Shown piece after piece: positions 1 through 5,982 of a stretch of 7,173 nt of DNA. Position 1 is the stretch's first letter. Every line of letters begins with the position of its first letter. The DNA is from JBPEWY01 sp052032225 (GTDB lineage Bacteria; Bacteroidota; Bacteroidia; Flavobacteriales; Flavobacteriaceae). Made by a program: the position numbers and the translations under genes. The notes under the pieces are model-generated. The model was not told where the DNA came from, did no database searches, and was given only the letters and a program-made list of their open reading frames with translations. The DNA lies in the NCBI GenBank assembly GCA_052032225.1, contig JBPEWY010000071.1:1-7173 (forward strand), written 5' to 3'.

Positions 1-1386
1 ATGATCTGTAAATGATTGACCTCCATCTGTAGAGGTGTAAACCCCACCATCACTACCGCAAAACAAAATTCCGTTAAAAAATCTAAGCATATGAATATCG
101 GCATGGGTATAAGCCTGATCATGAACAAACCATTCATTGAGTTTAGTAAAGTTATCCCCTCCATTAACCGATTTCCATATATTTAAACACCCAACATAAA
201 TCTCATCTGCATTAGTAGGTGATACCGCCATGGCTAAATCAAACCAAGCTTGATTGCTTTCAAAAATATCTTCTGACACAGCTATTTTAGCGAACGTTTC
301 TCCTGAATCTGTTGATTTATACAACCCATTAAATTCAGAATTATTAGTCCTTGGTTTAGCGCTTAAAACATAAACATATTCAGGGTTTGCAGGTGTAACT
401 TCTATCACTAAGCGACCAGACGTTGAAGGATCTAAATCACCTACAGCAATTTCTTGAAACGTCTCGCCCGCATCTGTAGATTTATAAAACCTACCTGGTG
501 TTACAGCATAAATCGTATTACTGTCTCCAGGTTTTAATCTTAAATCTACAATAATTCCCGAAAGTTTTTGAGTCCAACTTACTCCGGCATCTGTCGTTTT
601 ATATACACCTGTGCTAGTTGCAACCCAAAGTGTGTTAGAGTTGTTAGGATCTATATAAATTTCGTTCATTGAAGTTGGGCTATTACTTGGGCTTAATCCT
701 GTAGGGCTCCAAGTTTGCCCTCCATCTGTAGATTTAAATACTCCTACACTAAAAGAATCGCCTGCATCATCATCTCCGGTAGCTATATAAATAATGTCAG
801 AGTCATTTGGGTCTATAGCAATCCCCGAAACTCCTATTTGAGGAAGCTCATCTGTTAATGGTGTCCATGTATTGCCTGCATCTGTAGATTTCCAGATACC
901 TCCTGCCGGAGCACCAACATACCAAGTGTTAGCATTATTGGGGTCTACAGCAATTACATTAACCCTGCCTTGACCGGGAAGCCTGCCTCCTTCGGCAATA
1001 TGCGAAAAGGGTCCTAATGGCTGCCAGTTTGCTGTTGGGTTTTTGGCTAAAACACTACTATTTTTATTTTCCCAGGTTTTCCATAACTCGTGGGGTGTTG
1101 GCAAGTATCCATTCTCATCAACAAAATGTTTCCAGAAAGACTCCCAACGTTTAAAAGGTTTATAACCAGCTCCTTTTTTAGAAATATCTTTGTTTTTAAA
1201 ATGAGCTTCAAATGCATTAGAAATATCATATAAAGAATACCATTTTTCACCACTTTTTGTAGTAATTCCTTTTTGGTTTTCTTTCTCTAATTTTTCTAAA
1301 CCGGGAGCCAGTTTATTAAACTGTGCTGAAACAGAAATACTAAAAAGAGTAGTTAATAGTAATGGTAAGATGTAATAACGTTTCAT
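1..1386 (-). CDS. Secreted Asp-box (BNR/VPS10-type) beta-propeller protein, 3' end cut by the window
   Basis: An open frame of 462 codons without a stop runs from ATG at 1386 to the window edge, so the C-terminus is missing. Residues 1-21 (MKRYYILP...SVSA) form a signal peptide, with probable cleavage before Gln22. Residues 22-140 are a charged, Trp-rich N-terminal region. From about residue 155, seven Asp-box motifs of the S/T-x-D-x-G-x-T/S-W/F kind occur, beginning at residues 167, 219, 264, 303, 358, 406 and 452; most read KSTDxGxTW/F. The spacing of 39-55 residues is that of blades in a sialidase/VPS10-like propeller. The sixth box is weaker (SVNGGDNF). In Flavobacteriia such proteins are usually much longer and often end in a type IX secretion sorting domain; that end is not visible here. 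The frame reads leftwards behind the SnoaL-like gene. Catalytic sialidase residues are not evident, so I do not call an enzyme; adhesion, binding or polymer degradation are all possible. Confidence 0.9.
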   Translation of the reverse strand, partial: MKRYYILPLLLTTLFSISVSAQFNKLAPGLEKLEKENQKGITTKSGEKWYSLYDISNAFEAHFKNKDISKKGAGYKPFKRWESFWKHFVDENGYLPTPHELWKTWENKNSSVLAKNPTANWQPLGPFSHIAEGGRLPGQGRVNVIAVDPNNANTWYVGAPAGGIWKSTDAGNTWTPLTDELPQIGVSGIAIDPNDSDIIYIATGDDDAGDSFSVGVFKSTDGGQTWSPTGLSPSNSPTSMNEIYIDPNNSNTLWVATSTGVYKTTDAGVSWTQKLSGIIVDLRLKPGDSNTIYAVTPGRFYKSTDAGETFQEIAVGDLDPSTSGRLVIEVTPANPEYVYVLSAKPRTNNSEFNGLYKSTDSGETFAKIAVSEDIFESNQAWFDLAMAVSPTNADEIYVGCLNIWKSVNGGDNFTKLNEWFVHDQAYTHADIHMLRFFNGILFCGSDGGVYTSTDGGQSFTDH

Positions 1387-1393
1387 GAAATTC

Positions 1394-1474
1394 TTTTTAA
1401 CGAGCGTTAATATAAAATAATTTTAGTTTTTGGTTTGATTTTCAATATGATAAATTTGTTAAACTCGTTAAAAA
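1394..1474. repeat. 11-bp perfect inverted repeat before the propeller gene
   Basis: TTTTTAACGAG at 1394-1404 is matched by its exact reverse complement CTCGTTAAAAA at 1464-1474. The arms lie between the stop of the SnoaL-like gene (1476) and the ATG at 1386. In the leftward transcript the second arm falls 8-18 nt before the propeller start codon. A third CGTTAA at 1405-1410 makes a small dyad, TTAACG-AG-CGTTAA, at 1397-1410. The repeat could be an RNA stem that masks the ribosome-binding region or a protein-binding site; the sequence does not decide which. Confidence 0.55.
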
Positions 1475-1475
1475 A

Positions 1476-1982
1476 CTATTTTTTTTGTTTTTTAACTATA
1501 GAAGACTTTAAAACACTGTCTTTTTCTTTTTTTAAAGCAACAATTTCTTTAACAAACTCATTAGGTATAGCTATAGAAAGAACATAGTGAACTATCTTCC
1601 ACTTTCCGTTAATTTTTTTTAGTACCCCAGAGCCCCTACAAATTTCCATTTGAGTATCTAATAACTCATCAAACCAAGCAATTTTATTTGTTTCATCTAT
1701 ATAAATATTTCTCTCTATACAGGTAAAACTCCATGCTTTTCCTCTATCAAAATAAGGTTTTGAAAATGCTTTAAAAGACTGTAAATCCCAATTTTCAGTA
1801 GCATCAGTTCCAATAAAAACGGCATTTGGTGCCATGTAACCAAAATACTCCGAAAAGTTTGCATCTGCAGCAGCTTTATGCCAATTATTTAAAACAGTGT
1901 GAATTTGCTTTTCTTCAGGGTTTTGAGCAAAAAAGAACTGTACACTTAGGAGTGTTAGTGTTGTTATTAAAATTTTATTCAT
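1476..1982 (-). CDS. Secreted SnoaL-like / NTF2-fold protein
   Basis: The product has 168 residues. Residues 1-19 (MNKILITTLTLLSVQFFFA) are a signal peptide, cleaved probably before Gln20, so the protein is exported to the periplasm or beyond. Residues 22-140 fit the SnoaL-like (SnoaL_3/DUF4440) cone fold: an N-terminal helix with WHKAAADANF, the strand pair APNAVFIGTDATENW (51-65), and the late strands SGVLKKINGKWKIVHYVLS (118-136), a typical ending for this family. The last 30 residues are Lys-rich. Family members are small ligand-binding proteins or isomerases, and no catalytic residue can be assigned here, so substrate and role are unknown. The ATG lies inside the end of the upstream lipoprotein gene (8-bp overlap, ATGAATAA), which implies translational coupling and a shared transcript. 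Confidence 0.85.
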   Translation of the reverse strand: MNKILITTLTLLSVQFFFAQNPEEKQIHTVLNNWHKAAADANFSEYFGYMAPNAVFIGTDATENWDLQSFKAFSKPYFDRGKAWSFTCIERNIYIDETNKIAWFDELLDTQMEICRGSGVLKKINGKWKIVHYVLSIAIPNEFVKEIVALKKEKDSVLKSSIVKKQKK

Positions 1983-2496
1983 CGTCTAATAAAGTTTCGG
2001 AAATATTGTTGGTTAGTACCTCTGTAAACTGGTTGCGTAATGCATTAAAAGCCAGCAATAGTTTTGCTTTTTGGTTTGTTATAGTATTCTCTGCAACTTG
2101 TGCTTCAGAAAGTTTTGCTTTTGTTTCTAACAAATAGGTTTCAAGCACCTTTAACCTACTTTTAATTCTGGCATCGTTTAAGGGTTCCGGAATACTGTCT
2201 TTGTTAATGTTTTTTTCTTTTTCTATAAGCTCATCTACTAAAAGCTTCAACTCTTCCTTTTTATTTTTACCAGTAAGTGTAACAAAACTTTTTTCGAATT
2301 CTTTATATGAATCCCATTTAGCTATTTCTGCTTCTACTTCTGAAGAAATCTTAACGATAGTAGGTAGCTGTGCGACAGTTTGTGATTCTTGAGATTCTTT
2401 AGGAGAATAATCTAAAGGTTTCGGATTATTTTCTTTGCATCCTAAAACAATTAAAAAAATTAAAAGCAGTGCTAAAAAATGTTTTTTGCCAATCAT
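1975..2496 (-). CDS. Small helical lipoprotein of unknown function
   Basis: I do not recognise the family. I place the start at the ATG at 2496 (173 residues) because it begins directly with a lipoprotein signal: MIGKK, a hydrophobic stretch 7-18 and the lipobox VLGC with the acylated Cys20. An in-frame TTG 15 bp upstream only adds five residues and is unlikely. After the Cys comes a polar linker rich in Ser, Gln, Pro and Glu (21-50), then a mostly helical, Glu/Lys/Leu-rich body (51-173), with a possible coiled coil at about 107-160. The residues after the Cys (KENN) resemble only weakly the Lys plus acidic surface-export signal known from some Bacteroidota. The 3' end overlaps the SnoaL-like gene, so the two products are probably made together and may act in the same envelope process. 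A TACCTTTG -7 box lies upstream. Confidence 0.8.
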   Translation of the reverse strand: MIGKKHFLALLLIFLIVLGCKENNPKPLDYSPKESQESQTVAQLPTIVKISSEVEAEIAKWDSYKEFEKSFVTLTGKNKKEELKLLVDELIEKEKNINKDSIPEPLNDARIKSRLKVLETYLLETKAKLSEAQVAENTITNQKAKLLLAFNALRNQFTEVLTNNISETLLDDE

Positions 2497-2531
2497 GTTC
2501 CGAAAATACAACTTTTTGTTTTTTGCCTTTT

Positions 2532-2539
2532 CAAAGGTA
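2532..2539 (-). promoter_or_regulatory. Putative -7 box for the lipoprotein/SnoaL operon
   Basis: On the minus strand TACCTTTG matches the Bacteroidota -7 consensus TAnnTTTG exactly. With a 19-nt spacer it is preceded by TATG, one mismatch from the -33 TTTG. It would give a leader of roughly 30 nt before the ATG at 2496. Confidence 0.5.
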
Positions 2540-2586
2540 ATCTTTAAAATATGATGTTCATAACCTTAATTGAGGGTTCTTTTTGT

Positions 2587-2594
2587 TATTTTTG
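2587..2594 (+). promoter_or_regulatory. Putative -7 box for the threonine dehydrogenase gene
   Basis: TATTTTTG matches TAnnTTTG exactly and ends only 5 nt before the ATG at 2600. If used, transcription would start at or within a few bases of the start codon, giving a leaderless or nearly leaderless mRNA. No good -33 TTTG is seen at the usual distance. Confidence 0.45.
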
Positions 2595-2599
2595 CGACC

Positions 2600-3553
2600 A
2601 TGAAAACTGCTGTTTTAATTCTAGGTGCTTGTGGGCAAATTGGCTCTGAATTAACCATTAAGCTTAGAGAAAAATATGGTGTTGATGCTGTAATTGCATC
2701 AGATATTAGAACCGGGTCTGATGAGCTAATGCATTCCGGACCTTTTGAAATATTAGACGCAACTAATAAAGAAGCCATACAAGATTGTATAAAAAAACAC
2801 AACATAACCGATGTATATTTAATGGCTGCCATGCTTTCTGCAACTGCCGAGAAAAAGCCGGAATTAGCATGGCATCTTAACATGACATCGCTTTTAAATG
2901 TATTGGATTTAGCCAAACAAAAACTTATAAAAAAGGTTTTTTGGCCCAGCTCTATTGCAGTTTTTGGCCCAACAACGCCAAAGCAAAACACTCCTCAAGT
3001 AACCATAACAGAACCTACAACTGTTTACGGTATAAGTAAATTGGCAGGTGAGCGCTGGTGCGAATATTATCATTCTAAATATGGCGTAGATGTTAGAAGC
3101 TTACGCTACCCAGGTTTAATAAGCTGGAAAACCCCTCCGGGTGGTGGCACTACAGATTATGCTGTTGCTATATATTACGATGCTATATCTAAAGGAAATT
3201 ATGAGTGTTTTTTACGTGAAGACACGAAGCTTCCAATGATGTATATGGACGATGCCATTAATGCCACTATAAATTTAATGGAGGCGCCGGAAAAAAATAT
3301 AACAATACGATCTTCATACAATGTAGGGGCTTTAAGTTTTACTCCACAAGAAATAGCCAGTAGTATTAAAAAACACATCCCTTCTTTTAATATAAGTTAC
3401 AAACCGGATTTTAGACAAGAGATTGCAGATTCTTGGCCTGAAAGTATTGACGATTCTCAAGCTAAGGAAGATTGGAATTGGAAACCTACATTTTCTCTGG
3501 AAGAAATGACTAAAACAATGTTAGCGCATTTAAAAGATAAAGCTGTAATATAA
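2600..3553 (+). CDS. tdh: L-threonine 3-dehydrogenase, short-chain (SDR) type
   Basis: The 317-residue product should oxidise L-threonine with NAD+ to 2-amino-3-ketobutyrate in the cytoplasm, the first step of threonine breakdown to glycine and acetyl-CoA. It belongs to the extended short-chain dehydrogenase/epimerase type known from flavobacteria and animals, not the zinc-dependent type of E. coli. Visible marks: Rossmann loop GACGQIG (9-15), acidic Asp35 ending strand 2 (NAD preference), Ser117/Ser118 in WPSSIAVFG, catalytic Tyr143 and Lys147 in YGISK, LRYPGLIS (168-175), the threonine-dehydrogenase signature PGGGTTDYA (180-188), and the C-terminal DSWPESIDDSQAKEDWNW segment. The length is normal. 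I chose the ATG at 2600 because the fold starts right there; an in-frame TTG at 2570 would add ten unneeded residues. The gene stands alone, convergent with the sulfur module; no kbl partner gene is in view. Confidence 0.94.
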   Translation: MKTAVLILGACGQIGSELTIKLREKYGVDAVIASDIRTGSDELMHSGPFEILDATNKEAIQDCIKKHNITDVYLMAAMLSATAEKKPELAWHLNMTSLLNVLDLAKQKLIKKVFWPSSIAVFGPTTPKQNTPQVTITEPTTVYGISKLAGERWCEYYHSKYGVDVRSLRYPGLISWKTPPGGGTTDYAVAIYYDAISKGNYECFLREDTKLPMMYMDDAINATINLMEAPEKNITIRSSYNVGALSFTPQEIASSIKKHIPSFNISYKPDFRQEIADSWPESIDDSQAKEDWNWKPTFSLEEMTKTMLAHLKDKAVI

Positions 3554-3572
3554 ATTACTATTAATTATATAT

Positions 3573-3606
3573 AAAAAACGACTCTGAAAAATCAGAGTCG
3601 TTTTTT
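3573..3606. terminator. Strong bidirectional intrinsic terminator
   Basis: CGACTCTGA (3579-3587) pairs perfectly with TCAGAGTCG (3592-3600) around an AAAA loop. The stem is flanked by A6 on the left (3573-3578) and T8 on the right (3601-3608), so both strands give a hairpin followed by a U tract. It lies 19 bp after the threonine dehydrogenase stop and 25 bp after the end of the convergent persulfide dioxygenase gene, and serves both. Confidence 0.94.
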
Positions 3607-3631
3607 TTGTATGAAAACTGTATTACCCTTA

Positions 3632-5044
3632 TTACTTCTTTAACGAAGTAGGGCAAACCTCATCGGTTATAGGAATATTTGCCTCTTTTATTGCTTTAAA
3701 GCCCCCGGCAACATCAACAATATTGTGTATTCCTCTGCTTTTAAGGATTGATGCTGCTATAACAGAACGGTAGCCCCCTGCACAATGCACATAAAAGGTT
3801 TTGTTTGTTGGAAACTCACTTATATAATCGTTAATAAAATCTAGCGGAGTATGATGAGCATTTGCAATATGCGAAGAAGCAAACTCTCCATCTTTTCTTA
3901 CATCAAAAACAGGAACATTGTTTTCTAAATGCTTTTTAAACTCCTCGGCTGATATTGATTGTAAAGTATCTATTTCTTTTCCGGAAGATTTCCATGCTTC
4001 AAAACCTCCTTCTAAATAGCCTAAAGTATTATCAAAACCTACACGAGATAAACGCGTAACGGCTTCTTCTTCTCTGCCTTCAGGGACTACTAATAATATA
4101 GGTTGTTTTACATCTTTAATTAAAGCTCCAACCCAGGGTGCAAAATTACCGTCTAATCCTATGAATATAGATCTTGGTATGTGTCCTTTTACAAACTCTT
4201 TTTGATGACGTACATCTAATATTAGAGCTCCAGTTTCGTTGGCAGCAGCTTCAAAAGCATCCGGAGAAAGAGGTCTGGTACCACGTTGTAACACCTCGTC
4301 TATATCATCATAGCCCTCTCTATTCATTTTAACATTAAGCGGGAAATATTGAGGTGGCGGTAATAATCCATCGGTTACTTCCTTAATAAATTCCTCTTTG
4401 GTCATATCGGCTCTTAGTGCGTAGTTTACCTTTTTTTGATTTCCTAAGGTGTCTACCGTTTCTTTCATCATGTTTTTGCCACATGCAGAACCTGCTCCGT
4501 GCGCCGGATATACAATTACATCGTCAGCTAACGGCATGATTTTTTCGCGCAAACTATCATACAACATTCCGGCTAACTCTTCTTGCGTCATATTTGCAGC
4601 TTTTTGTGCTAAATCCGGTCTGCCGACATCACCTAAAAACAAAGTGTCGCCACTAAAAATAGCATGATCTTTACCGTTTTCGTCTCGCAACAAATATGTT
4701 GTACTCTCTAAGGTGTGCCCCGGGGTATGTATAGCTACAATGGTAACATTCCCAAGTTTAAATTCTTGTCCGTCTTCTGCAATAATTGCATCAAAAGCCG
4801 GATTAGCTTGTGGGCCATAAACAATTGGCGCTCCCGTAGCTTTAGACAAAGTAAGGTGACCACTCACAAAATCTGCATGAAAATGAGTTTCAAAAATGTA
4901 TTTTATTGTTGCATTATTTTGAGCTGCTTTATCTAAATATGGTTGCACCTCTCTTAAGGGATCTATTATGGCAGCTTCGCCATTACTTTCTATATAGTAA
5001 GCTCCTTGAGCTAAGCATCCTGTATAAATTTGTTCTACTTTCAT
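3632..5044 (-). CDS. CstB-like persulfide dioxygenase: metallo-beta-lactamase domain plus two rhodanese domains
   Basis: The 470-residue cytoplasmic protein should oxidise low-molecular-weight persulfides with O2 and, through its rhodanese part, release thiosulfate or sulfite. Residues 1-190 are a metallo-beta-lactamase fold of the ETHE1/CstB group: THFHADFVSGH with His54, His56, Asp58 and His63; HTPGHT with His110; SGDTLFLGDVGRPDL with Asp133; and PAHGAGSACGK with His182. By family comparison the mononuclear iron is held by His54, His110 and Asp133. Residues about 262-358 form a first rhodanese domain whose active loop reads VVPEGREEEA with no Cys, so it is a dead domain. Residues about 362-461 form a second one with an intact loop, HCAGGYRS (catalytic Cys421). 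Size and domain order match CstB. The GDVGRPDL motif argues against glyoxalase II. I start at ATG 5044, as a TTG at 5050 adds only two residues. It has its own promoter and operator. Confidence 0.92.
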   Translation of the reverse strand: MKVEQIYTGCLAQGAYYIESNGEAAIIDPLREVQPYLDKAAQNNATIKYIFETHFHADFVSGHLTLSKATGAPIVYGPQANPAFDAIIAEDGQEFKLGNVTIVAIHTPGHTLESTTYLLRDENGKDHAIFSGDTLFLGDVGRPDLAQKAANMTQEELAGMLYDSLREKIMPLADDVIVYPAHGAGSACGKNMMKETVDTLGNQKKVNYALRADMTKEEFIKEVTDGLLPPPQYFPLNVKMNREGYDDIDEVLQRGTRPLSPDAFEAAANETGALILDVRHQKEFVKGHIPRSIFIGLDGNFAPWVGALIKDVKQPILLVVPEGREEEAVTRLSRVGFDNTLGYLEGGFEAWKSSGKEIDTLQSISAEEFKKHLENNVPVFDVRKDGEFASSHIANAHHTPLDFINDYISEFPTNKTFYVHCAGGYRSVIAASILKSRGIHNIVDVAGGFKAIKEANIPITDEVCPTSLKK

Positions 5045-5066
5045 AATCAATCTTATTTTAATACTT

Positions 5067-5074
5067 CAAAAATA
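5067..5074 (-). promoter_or_regulatory. Putative -7 box of the persulfide dioxygenase gene
   Basis: On the minus strand TATTTTTG matches TAnnTTTG exactly and would place the transcription start about 15-20 nt before the ATG at 5044. No TTTG -33 element is present 19-21 nt upstream; the Crp/Fnr-type palindrome lies there instead, as expected of an activator-dependent promoter. Confidence 0.6.
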
Positions 5075-5093
5075 CGATATGTTTGTTGTTTAC

Positions 5094-5113
5094 TATGTGA
5101 CAAAAGTCACATA
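5094..5113. promoter_or_regulatory. Crp/Fnr-type operator upstream of the persulfide dioxygenase gene
   Basis: TATGTGAC-AAAA-GTCACATA is a perfect 8-bp-arm palindrome containing TGTGA-N6-TCACA, the classical Crp half-site pair. Its centre (5103.5) is 33 bp upstream of the centre of the TATTTTTG box, about position -41 of the predicted start, the class II activator position. It lies between the exporter stop (5118) and the dioxygenase start. The likely binder is the Crp/Fnr protein encoded at 5983-6615. Confidence 0.72.
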
Positions 5114-5117
5114 ATTG

Positions 5118-5909
5118 CTACACAAGTTCTTTCCAAAATATATATATGGCCATAACCAGTATGAACCAACCAAATCCTTTTTTTAGTTTTTTATTACTTA
5201 TATATTTTGATAAATATCCTCCTATTAAAATTCCTATTATTGTAAGTGCAGAGAAAAGTAGCAAAAACATCCACTCTATGGTAAGGGTTTGCAAATCGCC
5301 GGTAAACCCAATCAATGAGTTTATTGCTACAATTACAAGCGATGTTCCTACGGCCTTTTTCATGGGTAATCCTGCCCAAAGCACTAATGCCGGAACATAC
5401 AAAAAACCACCTCCTGCACCAATTAAACCGGTTATAAGCCCAATTACAACACCTTGTATAAAAGTTTTATAATACGCTTGTGGTTTTACAGGTGTCTGTA
5501 CTTCTTTTTTATTTTTAATCATAGAGTAAGCTGCCATAAACATTACTATGGCAAAAAACACCATGATTGCCATGTTTTTAGTCAGGCTAAACGATGCAAT
5601 GCTTACAATTTGGTCTGGAATATTGGGAACTAAAAATCTTCTGGAAACATAAACGGCAAGAAATGATGGAAATGAAAATGCCAATCCGGTTTTAAAATCA
5701 ACCAGCTTTTTTTTATGCTTTTGAATAACCCCTACCGAAGCAGATGAGCCAACTACAAATAATGAATATGCTGTTGCAACTACCGGGTTGTAGCCCAACA
5801 GGTACACTAGTAAAGGTACTGTTAAAATTGAGCCTCCTCCGCCAATTAATCCTAAGACAACACCAATTATAATGGCTCCTGCATAACCTATAAAATGATT
5901 AAAATCCAT
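5118..5909 (-). CDS. TauE/SafE-family sulfite/thiosulfate exporter
   Basis: The 263-residue inner-membrane protein has the two-repeat layout of the TauE/SafE family. Repeat one carries GVVLGLIGGGGSILTVPLL (16-34) and repeat two carries GLITGLIGAGGGFLYVPAL (157-175), both with the glycine-rich loop followed by a VP. About eight hydrophobic segments can be seen (roughly 8-26, 28-38, 42-61, 74-90, 111-130, 150-178, 187-203 and 212-233, with 245-260 at the end); the exact count is uncertain. A Lys-rich cytosolic linker (132-145) joins the halves. Family members export sulfite, thiosulfate or organosulfonates. Its place between a Crp/Fnr regulator and a persulfide dioxygenase suggests that it removes the sulfite or thiosulfate made by the dioxygenase. 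The substrate itself cannot be read from the sequence. ATG 5909 is the natural start. Its own promoter and palindrome precede it. Confidence 0.9.
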   Translation of the reverse strand: MDFNHFIGYAGAIIIGVVLGLIGGGGSILTVPLLVYLLGYNPVVATAYSLFVVGSSASVGVIQKHKKKLVDFKTGLAFSFPSFLAVYVSRRFLVPNIPDQIVSIASFSLTKNMAIMVFFAIVMFMAAYSMIKNKKEVQTPVKPQAYYKTFIQGVVIGLITGLIGAGGGFLYVPALVLWAGLPMKKAVGTSLVIVAINSLIGFTGDLQTLTIEWMFLLLFSALTIIGILIGGYLSKYISNKKLKKGFGWFILVMAIYIFWKELV

Positions 5910-5929
5910 GTGTAGGAAACTGTTTTTTA

Positions 5930-5937
5930 CAAAGGTA
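5930..5937 (-). promoter_or_regulatory. Putative -7 box of the TauE/SafE exporter gene
   Basis: On the minus strand TACCTTTG matches TAnnTTTG exactly and predicts a leader of about 16 nt before the ATG at 5909. The expected -33 TTTG is absent; a palindrome sits upstream, as at the dioxygenase promoter. Confidence 0.58.
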
Positions 5938-5957
5938 CGTGCTTAAACACCTATTGG

Positions 5958-5973
5958 CGTAACATTTGTTACA
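5958..5973. promoter_or_regulatory. Crp/Fnr-type operator upstream of the TauE/SafE gene
   Basis: CGTAAC-ATTT-GTTACA has 5-bp perfect arms (GTAAC/GTTAC) and the same geometry as the site at 5094-5113, with A/T instead of G/C at the fourth position of each half. Its centre (5965.5) lies 32 bp upstream of the centre of the TACCTTTG box. It falls between the regulator stop (5983) and the exporter start (5909). Confidence 0.65.
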
Positions 5974-5982
5974 CTATTCTAT

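Noticed and set aside
421..900. Recurring DNA words such as GCATCTGTAGATTT that look like dispersed direct repeats
   Set aside because: They encode the KSTDAG part of the Asp boxes; irregular spacing and protein-level conservation explain them, not a CRISPR or tandem DNA repeat.
1047..1253. 68-codon open frame on the minus strand
   Set aside because: It lies in another frame of the propeller gene, which reads cleanly through this stretch with a signal peptide; the alternative has no recognisable domain.
2566..2991. 141-codon open frame antisense to the threonine dehydrogenase
   Set aside because: The plus strand carries a full-length enzyme with all motifs; the antisense frame is Cys/Ser-rich without any domain.
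4449..4936. Two 72-73-codon plus-strand frames inside the dioxygenase gene, and a 108-codon one inside the exporter gene (5146-5472)
   Set aside because: They oppose well-conserved coding sequence and show no independent start signal or family.
3632..5044. Glyoxalase II (hydroxyacylglutathione hydrolase) as the identity of the metallo-beta-lactamase domain
   Set aside because: The two rhodanese domains and the GDVGRPDL and PAHGAGS motifs fit the persulfide dioxygenase/CstB group instead.
5094..5113. Palindrome read as a terminator of the exporter gene
   Set aside because: It directly follows the stop codon, but no T tract follows on the minus strand, and it contains the exact TGTGA-N6-TCACA pair at activator distance from a -7 box.
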